Part shown: piece by piece, positions 8,455-16,562 of the stretch | How the letters are laid out: each line of letters begins with the position of its first letter | Numbering within the stretch: the first letter of the stretch is position 1 | Translations under genes and position numbers: made by a program | From: Prauserella_A oleivorans | Lineage (GTDB): Bacteria; Actinomycetota; Actinomycetes; Mycobacteriales; Pseudonocardiaceae | Direction: 5' to 3' | NCBI RefSeq assembly: GCF_042685745.1 | Contig: NZ_JBHUNT010000001.1 | Span: 4,030,001-4,094,000, forward strand | Length of the DNA: 64,000 bases | Notes under the pieces: model-generated | What the model was told of the DNA's origin: nothing | What the model saw: the letters and a program-made list of their open reading frames with translations, nothing else | The model's database searches: none

Positions 8455-9350
8455 CGTGCACCGCCGGTGAGCAGCAACCGCACCCATTCCGCCGCGGTAC
8501 GTGCCCGGGACGGCCTGGGCGTTGCGGTGAGCACGTCGAATCCGGCCTCCGCCAGCGCCACGGCCGTTGCCCGCCCGCCCGCGACGTAGCCGGCGACGGC
8601 GGCGCGCGCCGCGCCGGTGAGGGTGCCGACCAGGGGCGTCCCCTCGTCGAGCAGCGCCACGGCGCGTTGCACCTCGAACGCGACGAGCGCCCGGAGGCCC
8701 CGGCTCGCCTGCGAAGCCACCAGGTCCCGTTCGGAGACGCCGAAGTGCTCCAGATCCTCGGCGGGCAGATAGATCCGGCCGGCACGGGCGTCCTCGGCGA
8801 CGTCCTGGCAATGCTCGAGCACCTGGAGTGCCGAGCAGATCCGGTCCGAGAGCGCCTCCCGCTCCGGCGTCACGACGTCGAACACGGCCAGCACCAGGCG
8901 GCCGACCGGGTCTGCGGAGAACGTGCAGTAGCCGAGCAGGTCGTCGAACGTGCGGTAGTGGTGCACGGTCTGGTCCCGCCGGTTGGCCTCGACCAGCCGG
9001 TCGAACGGCTCGCGCGGCAGGTCGCACGCCGCGATGGTGGCGGCGAGCGGCCGGTACAGCGCGTGGTCCGGCACGTCGCCGCGGTAGATCCGGTCGAGTG
9101 CGTGGGTGATGGCGTCGAGTGCGGAGCGGCGGTCACCAGGGGCTTCGTCGCCGAGGTCGTCGACCATTCGGGCGAATGTGTACAGGTTCTGGAGGTGGCG
9201 GCGCTTGGCGGGGGGCAGGAACCGCAGCGCGACAGGGAAATTCTCGGTGTGTGCGGTGGCGAGCACCCGGTGCCGCAGGGTCGCGGTGGCGGCGCTCCCG
9301 TGCGCACCCGGCGGCTCCGTCTGCCGTACCGACTTCTGCGCTGGTGTCAC
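8451..9350 (-). CDS. hpnC: Hydroxysqualene synthase HpnC
   Basis: A squalene/phytoene-synthase-fold protein of 299 residues, expected to convert presqualene diphosphate to hydroxysqualene. The first Asp-rich motif is ARMVDDLGDE; the second is degenerate (LEHCQDVAEDARAGR), as usual for HpnC. RIYLPAEDL is also present. The GTG at 9350 is preferred because GGAGG at 9356-9360 sits 5 nt upstream; an earlier in-frame GTG at 9356 overlaps that Shine-Dalgarno sequence. It is the first gene of the seven-gene hopanoid operon, so its promoter should lie in the 9361-9877 gap. Confidence 0.93.
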   Translation of the reverse strand: MTPAQKSVRQTEPPGAHGSAATATLRHRVLATAHTENFPVALRFLPPAKRRHLQNLYTFARMVDDLGDEAPGDRRSALDAITHALDRIYRGDVPDHALYRPLAATIAACDLPREPFDRLVEANRRDQTVHHYRTFDDLLGYCTFSADPVGRLVLAVFDVVTPEREALSDRICSALQVLEHCQDVAEDARAGRIYLPAEDLEHFGVSERDLVASQASRGLRALVAFEVQRAVALLDEGTPLVGTLTGAARAAVAGYVAGGRATAVALAEAGFDVLTATPRPSRARTAAEWVRLLLTGGAR

Positions 9351-9360
9351 GCACACCTCC

Positions 9361-9877
9361 CGGGCGACGCCGGACCGGGGCGGCCACGACGGCGCGTCAT
9401 GTGTTGCCGCGTCGTTTCGCCGCCGACTCGATCACGTGACATCGCAGGGCGTGACGGGAGCCGCGGCCGCGAACCCACTGGTCCGAGCCAGGCGCCGGAC
9501 CGGCGCCATGTTCCCCTCACCGGGTTGAACCTGCCGAGCGCATACATGCGATCGCCTCGTCCCGTTCGGCCAGTGCACCCACGGTCGGAGCATGGGAACA
9601 ACCATTGTCCGCCAGTGCCACGACGATGGGCAACTCCCCCGTTCGCACCATCGCCGCCGCAGCCGGCGGCGCCCGTGCTCCCGGCCTTGCCCATGATCTT
9701 ATGCCGCTCACCAGGCGACGCAACACTTTTCGAACGGCCTGCCCACCGGCCGGATACGGTGAAAACCGTTCACCAGAAAGGCATTTTCACCCCGCACGGG
9801 CGCGAGTAGACCGATACTGCACGAGCATCGTCCGGAAAACCACGTGGAGTCCGTTGTAGACGTTGAGCGGAGTCGGC
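9361..9877. other. Gene-free gap upstream of the hopanoid operon
   Basis: About 520 bp without a convincing gene. Short open frames exist (for example 9517-9726, minus) but lack ribosome-binding sites and recognisable products. The stretch should hold the hpnC promoter at its left end. At its right end are two inverted repeats: GGTGAA-5 nt-TTCACC at 9758-9774, and GGTGAAAA (9758-9765) facing TTTTCACC (9784-9791). These could be a protein-binding site, but they lie about 410 nt from hpnC. Confidence 0.5.
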
Positions 9878-10138
9878 TCAGCCCGCCACCGCTCCCGCCT
9901 CCTCGGCGACCACCCTCTGCACGTCATCGACGGCGGTGTACGGGCCGTCGCCCGCGGTGCTCGCGCACAGGACCCGGCCGCCCAGCACCGCGGTCACCTG
10001 GACCCGCGTGCGCCTGCCGTCCCGGGACAGCGCCGCCCGCAGCTCGTCCACGAGCCCTGCCACGCTGAGCGCGTGGAGCTGGTCGAGCGCGTAGCCGACA
10101 CACGCCGGGTCCACGCCGATACCGACGGTCACCCGCAC
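9878..10138 (-). CDS. Small hypothetical protein
   Basis: An 86-residue frame from a GTG at 10138. It has alternating hydrophobic and charged composition (VTVGIGVDPACVGYALDQL, then VQVTAVLGGRVLCAST), which looks like a small globular alpha/beta protein and not a shadow frame. No family is recognised and there is no strong Shine-Dalgarno sequence. It is divergent from the DUF1876 gene, sharing a gap of about 190 bp. The frame remains open upstream to 10396, but that part is low-complexity and overlaps the divergent gene. Confidence 0.5.
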   Translation of the reverse strand: MRVTVGIGVDPACVGYALDQLHALSVAGLVDELRAALSRDGRRTRVQVTAVLGGRVLCASTAGDGPYTAVDDVQRVVAEEAGAVAG

Positions 10139-10329
10139 GGCGTCGCTCGCCGCCCGTTCTTCCGGGCGTTCACTGCAGTCACGGGAACCAGAATCAGCCG
10201 ACCCACGCGTGTGTTCCAAGGGTATTTCGGCCCTCTTTTCCGACTGGTCACGACGGTTATAGGGACGAACGACTCTAGGAACGATCGCGCGGAACTGGGA
10301 ACGTGGATATCGCGGTTCGGAGGAGGAAT

Positions 10330-10617
10330 ATGGCACAGCAGGCCCGCTGGACGATCTCGGTCGTCCTCGACGAACACGACGGCACCACCCAGGCACGCAT
10401 CCGGCTCGGCGACGACGCCGGTAACCACTTCATCGGCATCGGCCTGGCCCACCGGGGCGTCGACGTCGCCCGGGTGCCCCAGGTCGCGGGCGAGCTCGCG
10501 ATCGCGCGGGCGCTCACCGATCTCACCGAGGAATTGCTCACGGCCGTCGCGGCGGACATCGAGTCGGCGCACGACCACGCGTCCGCGCCCGGAATTCCCG
10601 AGCAGTTCGTCCACTGA
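10330..10617 (+). CDS. DUF1876 domain protein
   Basis: A 95-residue protein of the DUF1876 family, to which Mycobacterium tuberculosis Rv1738 and Rv2632c belong. Visible family features are WTISVVLDEHDGTTQARIRL at the N-terminus and the segment VPQVAGELAIARALTDLTEELL. Mycobacterial relatives are induced in dormancy and low oxygen and resemble ribosome hibernation factors in fold; the biochemical role is not settled. The start has a perfect AGGAGG at 10321-10326, 3 nt before the ATG. It is followed by a phosphoribosyltransferase gene, a pairing that also recalls mycobacterial dormancy genes. Confidence 0.85.
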   Translation: MAQQARWTISVVLDEHDGTTQARIRLGDDAGNHFIGIGLAHRGVDVARVPQVAGELAIARALTDLTEELLTAVAADIESAHDHASAPGIPEQFVH

Positions 10618-10683
10618 GGATTTCTCTGCCGTCCTATGTGAACTCGTGATGGCAGTGGCGCGGCCGGACGGGAGAATGTCCAG

Positions 10684-11346
10684 ATGGAATTCGCCAATCG
10701 ACGGGAAGCCGGGCGCGAGCTCGCAGGCCGGCTCGAGTATCTGCACGGGCACCGGCCCGTCGTGCTCGGCCTTCCCCGCGGTGGCGTGGTCGTGGCTCGC
10801 GAGGTGGCGGACGCGCTCGGCGGGGATCTGGACGTCGTCCTGGTCCGCAAACTCGGCGCACCGGACCGGCCGGAGCTGGCGATCGGTGCCGTCGGTGAAG
10901 GCGGGGTCGTCGTCACCAACGCCGACATGATCCGGCGCCTGCGGCTCACGGACGAGGAAGTCGAGGAGGCCGCGCGCCGCGAGTTCGCGGAGATCGACCG
11001 GCTGGACACCCTCCTGCGCCGGGGCAGGCCACCGTTGCCGCTGAAGGGACGGGCGGTCGTCGTGGTCGACGACGGGATCGCCACGGGTGCCACGACGAGG
11101 GCCGCGCTGCGGGTGGTGCGCACACACGACGCCCGCTGGCTCGCGCTGGCCGTGCCGGTGGCGCCCGCCGACATCCTGGAGGAGCTTTCCCACTCGACCG
11201 ACCACACGGTCTGCCCGAATCCGCGCGTGTGGATGCGGGCGGTCGGCCTCTGGTACCGCGACTTCTCCCCCGTGTCCGATGCCGAGGTCGCAGGCCTCCT
11301 GCACGCGCCGAACCCGGTGGCCGCGCCGCGGGCGGAGACCACCTGA
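10684..11346 (+). CDS. Phosphoribosyltransferase domain protein
   Basis: A 220-residue type I phosphoribosyltransferase-fold protein. The PRPP-binding motif is VVVVDDGIATGATTRAAL (around residues 125-142), and the N-terminal block VVLGLPRGGVVVAREVADAL is typical of the ComF/erythromycin-esterase-associated PRTase group in actinobacteria. The substrate base is unknown. It lies 66 bp downstream of the DUF1876 gene on the same strand and may be co-transcribed. It converges with the APC permease gene after a 12-bp gap. Confidence 0.85.
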   Translation: MEFANRREAGRELAGRLEYLHGHRPVVLGLPRGGVVVAREVADALGGDLDVVLVRKLGAPDRPELAIGAVGEGGVVVTNADMIRRLRLTDEEVEEAARREFAEIDRLDTLLRRGRPPLPLKGRAVVVVDDGIATGATTRAALRVVRTHDARWLALAVPVAPADILEELSHSTDHTVCPNPRVWMRAVGLWYRDFSPVSDAEVAGLLHAPNPVAAPRAETT

Positions 11347-11358
11347 GCGGCCGCCGGC

Positions 11359-12774
11359 TCAGCGTGGTGCGCGCACGACGGCGGTGAGCCGTTCCTCGGC
11401 GTCGACGCCCGCGCGCACGCGGGGCAGCCGCAGCACCAGCACAAGGCCCGCCAGCGCCCAACCCCCGACGATGACCCATTCCGACGGCCAGTCGAGCTCG
11501 GCGGGCATGCCCGGCAGGAACAGCACCGTCACGGCCAGGCTGAGTACGATCGCCGCCACGCCGACGGTGCGGCCGGCGGGCACCCGGAACGGGCGCGGCA
11601 TGTCCGGCTCCCGCACCCGCAGCACCAGGAAGCACACCGCCACCATCAGGTAGGCCACGACGATGCTGAGGCTGCCGGCATCCGAGAGCCACACCAGCAT
11701 CTCCCTGCCGAACAACGGTGCCAGCACGGACAGCGCACCGACGAGGAGCACCGCGTTCGAGGGGGTGCCGAACCGCGGGTGCAGGCGACCGAACCAGCGC
11801 GGCAGCATCCCGGACGACCCCATTGCGAACACCAGGCGGCTCGCCCCGATCAGGAAGCCGTTCCAGCTGGTGACGATGCCGATCACCCCGCCGAGGACCA
11901 GGACGGTCCCCATGGCCTGGCTTCCCCACAGCGACGCCATCGCGTCCGCCGTGGGCAGTTCCGACCCGGCCAGCCGGGCGTCGTTCAGTCCGGAACCCAC
12001 GGTCAGCATGACCATGACGTACCAGGCGATCGCCATCAGCACCGAAACGAGCAGCAGCGAGCCGATCCGCTTCGGCGGCAGGTCGATCTCGGCCGCCGAC
12101 TGCGGGATCACGTCGAACCCGACGAACAGGAACGGCGTCGCGACCAGGACCAGCAGGACTCCTGACAGACCACCGGTGAACAACGGCTCCATGTTCGCCA
12201 CCGACCCGCCGGTGACGGCGCCGGCCGTGAGCAGGACACCGACCGCGAGCAACCCGAGAACGGCGACGGTCTGGAACACCGCGGCGGGACGCACGCCGAC
12301 GTAGTTGAGCGCGGTGAGCACGATCGCACCACCCACGCCGACTGCCACCCACGTGGCGTAGACGTCGTACCCGGCGACCGTCCACAGCTTGCCCGCCAGC
12401 ATGTCCGGCGCCAGGTACAGCAGCGTCTGCGGCAGCGCCACCGCCTCGAACGCCACCACTGAGACGTAGCCGAGCACCAGCGCCCAGGACGTGACGAACG
12501 CGGGCCGGGAGCCCAGTGCGCGCAGCGCGTAGTTGTGCTCGCCGCCGGCCGCGGGCATCGCCGACACGAGTTCCGCGTAGGTCAGGCCGACCAGCGCGAC
12601 CACCACACCGCCGATGACGAATGCGAGCGCCGACCCGAGACTTCCGGCGTCCTCGAGAAAGCCGCCGGTCAGGACGATCCAGCCGAACCCGATCATCGCG
12701 CCGAATGCCAGCGCCACGACATCGAGCCTGCCCAGAACCCGGACGAACCCGCCGCCTGGATCGCGCTGCGTCAT
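11359..12774 (-). CDS. APC family amino acid/polyamine permease
   Basis: A 471-residue inner-membrane transporter with about 12 hydrophobic segments. The N-terminal LDVVALAFGAMIGFGWIVLTGG, with the glycine-rich break in TM1, is characteristic of the APC superfamily, as are TYAELVSAMPAAGGEHNYALRALG in TM2-3 and the TM6-region PFLFVGFDVIPQSAAEI. The substrate is probably an amino acid or amine but cannot be fixed. The ATG at 12774 has a GGGAG-like site upstream; a longer frame to 12831 adds an implausible N-terminus. Confidence 0.9.
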   Translation of the reverse strand: MTQRDPGGGFVRVLGRLDVVALAFGAMIGFGWIVLTGGFLEDAGSLGSALAFVIGGVVVALVGLTYAELVSAMPAAGGEHNYALRALGSRPAFVTSWALVLGYVSVVAFEAVALPQTLLYLAPDMLAGKLWTVAGYDVYATWVAVGVGGAIVLTALNYVGVRPAAVFQTVAVLGLLAVGVLLTAGAVTGGSVANMEPLFTGGLSGVLLVLVATPFLFVGFDVIPQSAAEIDLPPKRIGSLLLVSVLMAIAWYVMVMLTVGSGLNDARLAGSELPTADAMASLWGSQAMGTVLVLGGVIGIVTSWNGFLIGASRLVFAMGSSGMLPRWFGRLHPRFGTPSNAVLLVGALSVLAPLFGREMLVWLSDAGSLSIVVAYLMVAVCFLVLRVREPDMPRPFRVPAGRTVGVAAIVLSLAVTVLFLPGMPAELDWPSEWVIVGGWALAGLVLVLRLPRVRAGVDAEERLTAVVRAPR

Positions 12775-12832
12775 GTCCGCTCCCTTCCGCCCCGGTCGAA
12801 GATCACCAGGGTCGTCACTCGGGAGCGGCACG

Positions 12833-13270
12833 TCAAGAGGCAGCCGACTCCGGAAAGGTCAGTTCGAAGTGGACGGTCCGACCGGTTTTCCGGCGCAACA
12901 GCCGGTGCAGCAGCGGAACGAGGGTGTGCAGCACCGGGTACTTGCGCCGGAGCAACCGCGCGGCATGCCTGTCCTCCGCACCGTGGAGCAGCCGTGCCGT
13001 GCCCGCGACTGCGGGCCCGGTCGTGGTGCCCCGGCGGGTGCAGGGCGCCACCTCGACCCGCGGATCCCGGCGCAGGCGCCGCGTCTTGAGGGCCCGCTCG
13101 AAACTCCGGACATACGCGCGATCGCCGTCGACCACGATGCTGACGGGAGTGGCGCCCCGGGTGCCGTCCTTGCGGAATGTGGTCAGGAGGACCGTCCTCT
13201 GCCGGAGAAACGGGGCGAGGGTGGGCGTGGTGGCCGGCTGCCGTGATCCGTGTCGTGGTGTGCGTGTCAT
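12833..13270 (-). CDS. PPOX-class (F420/FMN-binding split-barrel) protein
   Basis: A 145-residue pyridoxamine-5'-phosphate-oxidase-like split barrel, of the group annotated as PPOX-class F420-dependent enzymes. Family features are LLTTFRKDGTRGATPVSIVVDGDRAYVRSF and KTRRLRRDPRVEVAPCTRRG. The C-terminal half is very basic. The start ATG at 13270 has GGAGG 5 nt upstream. The reaction is unknown; relatives bind F420, FMN or haem. It is transcribed in the same direction as the DinB-like gene, 67 bp further upstream, and the APC permease gene downstream. Confidence 0.85.
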   Translation of the reverse strand: MTRTPRHGSRQPATTPTLAPFLRQRTVLLTTFRKDGTRGATPVSIVVDGDRAYVRSFERALKTRRLRRDPRVEVAPCTRRGTTTGPAVAGTARLLHGAEDRHAARLLRRKYPVLHTLVPLLHRLLRRKTGRTVHFELTFPESAAS

Positions 13271-13337
13271 GTCCGCCTCCCGGTCTCGTGGGGCCGCAGC
13301 GGTGACGAAACCGGGAGGCGGAACGTGACAGGCGCGG

Positions 13338-13850
13338 TCAGCCCATCGTCTTCGCCCCGTCGAGCGACTCGCGGATGATGTCGGCGTGGCCCGCGTGCTG
13401 CGCCGTCTCGGCGAGCACGTGCAGCAGCACCCGGCGGATCGACCAGCGCGCACCCGGGGTGAACCACGGCGCCTCGGGCAGCGGGTACGACACGTCGAGA
13501 TCGGGCGTCGTGGCCACGAACTCGTCGGTGCGGCGGGCGATCTCCTCGTACTCGACCAGCAGCCCGGCGAGCGTCTCCCCCGGCAGCATCCGGAATTCGT
13601 TCCGCCGGTCGGCATTGACTCCGGCGATGGCGGCGGGATTGCCCTGCGCGAACTCCAGCCATCCGAGCTCGGTACGCGCGACGTGCTTGATGATCCCGCC
13701 GAGGGTCAGCTCGCTCACCGTGGTGCGCCGGGCTGCCTGCTCGTCGTCGAGACCGTTGACGGTGTAGTGCAGGAAGAACCGGTGCTGCGCCAGGGCCTGC
13801 AGCAGGTCGGCGCGCTCGTCCGTGGTGATCGGGTCGGTCGTGGCGGTCAT
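13338..13850 (-). CDS. DinB-family (DUF664) protein
   Basis: A 170-residue four-helix-bundle protein of the DinB/DUF664 superfamily, which includes mycothiol-dependent and metal-binding enzymes. Candidate metal ligands are His in GGIIKHVARTELGW (about residue 56) and the C-terminal pair in HVLAETAQHAGHADIIRESLDG. These positions match the usual three-His site. The function is unknown; S-transferase or detoxification roles are known in the superfamily. Start ATG at 13850 with GAGAGGA upstream. Confidence 0.85.
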   Translation of the reverse strand: MTATTDPITTDERADLLQALAQHRFFLHYTVNGLDDEQAARRTTVSELTLGGIIKHVARTELGWLEFAQGNPAAIAGVNADRRNEFRMLPGETLAGLLVEYEEIARRTDEFVATTPDLDVSYPLPEAPWFTPGARWSIRRVLLHVLAETAQHAGHADIIRESLDGAKTMG

Positions 13851-14007
13851 GTCGAGGTCCTCTCTCGTCGGTGGCGAGACCGACGCTACGGACCATTCCG
13901 GCCGCTTTCCGTCCTGAATAACGGACGCCGCGAAAAGCGGGACCAAAACCCCAGACGCACCTCGGGTGGGCGAGCCGGGAGCTCGCCCAAACCGATAATC
14001 GTCGCTG

Positions 14008-14676
14008 CTAGCGCGCCGCGTGCCGCGCGCGATCGACGGCGGGTAGGAACCGGTCGCGGACGGCGCGCCACGCCTCGGCCACCTCGGCACGCCGGTCGGG
14101 CTCCACGGCGTCGGTGGACCCGTCACCGTGGAACGACAACAGCGTCTGCACGACCCTGGCGACGACATCGGGATGCCCGAGCGGCACGGGTGGCTCGATC
14201 CGCACCGCGAGGTCGTCGTCCCGGCTGACGGCGCACACCACCCGGACGTCGCGGTCGGTCAGCTCACGGCGGAGCGGTTCGGTCTCGCTGTCCCACCAGT
14301 CGGCGAGTGAGCCCGGCTCACCCGGCGGCGCCGCGCCCGGGCGGGCGGGGTCGACCGCGACGACGGAGCTGACCTGGTCGGTGTGCTCCCGCGCCAGGCG
14401 CAAGGCCGGCACGGCCGCGCTGCCGGCCGCCACGAGATGAGCGCGGTGCCGGACGTCGCCGAGAATCTCCTCGACCGTCTCGTCCTCCGCCTCGGCGGGC
14501 AGTCGGCACCAGCCGACCCTGATGTGCTCGGCGAGCGGGCGCCAGGTCGCGGGCAACTCGTTGTGCTTGGCTTCTCCCGCCGGGTCCAGCACCAGGACCA
14601 CCGGGGCGTCCTCGGGGCCCCGCCAGACCACCGCCGGGCCCGCGGACCGAACCTCGTCGTCATCGAATTCGCGCAC
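14008..14676 (-). CDS. Alpha/beta-hydrolase-like hypothetical protein
   Basis: A 222-residue protein whose layout suggests a degenerate alpha/beta hydrolase: an N-terminal strand VVLVLDPAGEAKH, a central HLVAAGSAAVPALRLAREH where a nucleophile elbow would be (GSA, no clear GxSxG), and DVRVVCAVSRDD later. The catalytic residues do not look intact, so it may not be an enzyme. The GTG at 14676 is chosen because GGAGGTGG lies 6 nt upstream; an earlier GTG at 14697 would overlap this site. The 157 bp between it and the DinB gene hold nothing recognised. Confidence 0.6.
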   Translation of the reverse strand: MREFDDDEVRSAGPAVVWRGPEDAPVVLVLDPAGEAKHNELPATWRPLAEHIRVGWCRLPAEAEDETVEEILGDVRHRAHLVAAGSAAVPALRLAREHTDQVSSVVAVDPARPGAAPPGEPGSLADWWDSETEPLRRELTDRDVRVVCAVSRDDDLAVRIEPPVPLGHPDVVARVVQTLLSFHGDGSTDAVEPDRRAEVAEAWRAVRDRFLPAVDRARHAAR

Positions 14677-14731
14677 GTTGTGCCACCTCCACGGCACGCG
14701 GCATACCCGAGACCGCCGTCGGGGAAACGGC

Positions 14732-15535
14732 TCAGCCCGCGGCCTTGCGGCGGAACAGCCACGCCGACGCCGGCACGACGACGATCAGCACGCCCGCCCA
14801 CCAGAGCAGCGAGAGCCAGCCGGCATTGCCCACGGGCACCCCGAGGAACCACGCGCGCACCGCGTCGGCGACGAGGCTCACCGGCTGGTTCTCGGCGAAC
14901 ACGCGCAGCACGTCGGGCATGGTGCTCGGTGGCACCAGCGCGCTGCCGACGTACGGGATGAACACCAGCGGCATCGACAGGCCACTCGCGCCCTCGACCG
15001 TCTTCGCCGCGATCCCGAGCAGTACCGCGATCCACGACACGGCGGTCGCGAACAGCACCAGCACCCCGAGCGCACCCAGCCACTCCGCGAAACCCCCGAC
15101 GGGACGGAACCCGACGAGGAACCCCGCGCCGACCACGACCGCGATGGACACGAGGTGCCGGACGAGGGCCGCGGAGACGTGACCGAGCAGCACCGTGGCA
15201 CTGCGCATCGGCATGGAGCGGAAGCGCGCGACGATGCCCTCGAGCATGTCCTGGCACACCGCGACGCTCGTCACCGTGGCGTTGAAGGTGATGGCGACGG
15301 TGATGATCCCCGGCAGGACGTAGTTGACATAGGCGGTGCCGCCGGTCTGGATGGCGCCACCGAACAGGTAGCGGAACAGCAACAGCAGCATCACCGGGAG
15401 GAACAGCATCAGCATGAGCTGCTCCGGGCTCCGGGCGACGTGCCGCAGGCACCGGCCGCTCAGTGCGCGGGCCTCGGCCAGCGCCGCGGCGAGTTCGGAC
15501 CGCCCGCCGACGTCCGCGGTGTGGATGGTGGTCAT
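14732..15535 (-). CDS. ABC-2 type transporter permease (DrrB-like)
   Basis: A 267-residue membrane protein with six hydrophobic segments, of the ABC-2/DrrB family that exports drugs or lipids. Typical features are the N-terminal cytoplasmic helix, LMLFLPVMLLLLFRYLFGGAI as TM1, and the conserved LEGIVARFRSMPMRSATVLLGH coupling segment. The start overlaps the stop of the ATPase gene by 4 nt (ATGA), so the two subunits are co-translated. Because it sits next to a TetR regulator, the substrate is probably a toxic small molecule, but that is inference. Confidence 0.93.
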   Translation of the reverse strand: MTTIHTADVGGRSELAAALAEARALSGRCLRHVARSPEQLMLMLFLPVMLLLLFRYLFGGAIQTGGTAYVNYVLPGIITVAITFNATVTSVAVCQDMLEGIVARFRSMPMRSATVLLGHVSAALVRHLVSIAVVVGAGFLVGFRPVGGFAEWLGALGVLVLFATAVSWIAVLLGIAAKTVEGASGLSMPLVFIPYVGSALVPPSTMPDVLRVFAENQPVSLVADAVRAWFLGVPVGNAGWLSLLWWAGVLIVVVPASAWLFRRKAAG

Positions 15536-16473
15536 CTACTGCCTCCTGCAGAGGCGCCGGTGAGGGTGAGGAAGACGTCGTCGAGGGTCGGTTTGGCCAC
15601 GAACAGCTCCTCGGGCTCGGCTCCGGACGCGGCGAGCCGGTCGAGGACCTGCTTGACCTCCTTGGCGTGCTCGACGGGGACGCTCACGGTCAGCACCCGC
15701 TCGGCGTCCGCGGGCTCCGCCGGCAGGATCCGCCGCGCCAGGGCGACCGTCTCGGCGTCGCCGAAGGTCAGCTCGAGGCGTTCGGCGCCCACCCGTTGTT
15801 TCAGCTCGGCCGGGGTTCCCTCGGCGACGATCCGGCCGCCGTCGACCACCGCCACCCGGTCGGCGAGCTGGTCGGCCTCCTCCAGGTACTGCGTCGTGAG
15901 CAGCACCGTGACACCCCCTGCCAGAAGGTCGCGCACGGTGTCCCACACCTCGGTGCGGCTGCGCGGGTCGAGGCCCGTGGTCGGCTCGTCGAGGAAGAGC
16001 ACGGGCGGGGCGGTGATGAGGCTGATCGCGAGGTCGAGGCGGCGCCGCATGCCACCGGAGTAGGTCTTCACCTGGCGGTCGGCGGCGTGGTCGAGGCCGA
16101 ACCGGTCGAGCAGCTCGCGGGCACGTTTCCTGGGTGCCGTGCCGCGCAGCCGGAACAGGCGCGCCATCAGCACGAGGTTCTCGAACCCCGTCAGCAGCCC
16201 GTCCACGGCGGTCTGCTGGCCGGTGAGCCCGATCGAGCGCCGGACGTTCGCCGGCTGCGTCACCACGTCGAAGCCGTTGACGAGCGCCGTGCCGGAGTCC
16301 GCCGCGAGCAGCGTGCTGAGAATGCGGACGGTCGTCGTCTTCCCCGCGCCGTTGGGGCCGAGCAGCGCCAGCAGGCTGCCGCGCCGAACCCGTAGGTCGA
16401 CGCCCTTGAGCACCTCCACCGAACCGTAGGCCTTCCGCAGGCCGCGCACCTCGATCGCCTGTCCGGGATCCAT
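15532..16473 (-). CDS. ABC transporter ATPase (DrrA-like)
   Basis: A 313-residue nucleotide-binding subunit of the daunorubicin-resistance DrrA type. Walker A is GPNGAGKTTT, the signature is YSGGMRRRLDLA, and Walker B is VLFLDEPTTGLDP, with the DrrA-type C-terminal domain ending KPTLDDVFLTLTG. The start at 16473 (MDPGQAIEV) has GGGAG 6 nt upstream. An earlier in-frame ATG at 16542 would place the operator inside the gene and is rejected. The gene is divergent from tetR across a 90-bp control region. Confidence 0.94.
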   Translation of the reverse strand: MDPGQAIEVRGLRKAYGSVEVLKGVDLRVRRGSLLALLGPNGAGKTTTVRILSTLLAADSGTALVNGFDVVTQPANVRRSIGLTGQQTAVDGLLTGFENLVLMARLFRLRGTAPRKRARELLDRFGLDHAADRQVKTYSGGMRRRLDLAISLITAPPVLFLDEPTTGLDPRSRTEVWDTVRDLLAGGVTVLLTTQYLEEADQLADRVAVVDGGRIVAEGTPAELKQRVGAERLELTFGDAETVALARRILPAEPADAERVLTVSVPVEHAKEVKQVLDRLAASGAEPEELFVAKPTLDDVFLTLTGASAGGSR

Positions 16474-16484
16474 CCCCATCTCCC

Positions 16485-16526
16485 AACTGTGTATGTGATA
16501 CACGTTTGTGTACTTGATACACAGTT
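16485..16526. promoter_or_regulatory. Double TetR operator between exporter and tetR
   Basis: Two 15-bp near-identical palindromes, GTGTATGTGATACAC (16489-16503) and GTGTACTTGATACAC (16508-16522), lie 19 bp apart. They are enclosed by a perfect 10-bp inverted repeat, AACTGTGTAT (16485-16494) with ATACACAGTT (16517-16526). This is the only AT-rich part of the gap and should cover both divergent promoters. It is the expected binding site of the TetR protein encoded at 16563. Confidence 0.85.
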
Positions 16527-16562
16527 TTAGGATGACGGTCAAGCACGACCGAGCGGAGCGGG

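Noticed and set aside
9517..9726. A 69-codon minus-strand ORF in the gap upstream of the hopanoid operon
   Set aside because: No ribosome-binding site, no recognisable family and atypical composition.
16474..16542. Longer DrrA-type ATPase starting at 16542
   Set aside because: It would place the TetR operator and promoter inside the coding sequence; the start at 16473 has a good ribosome-binding site.
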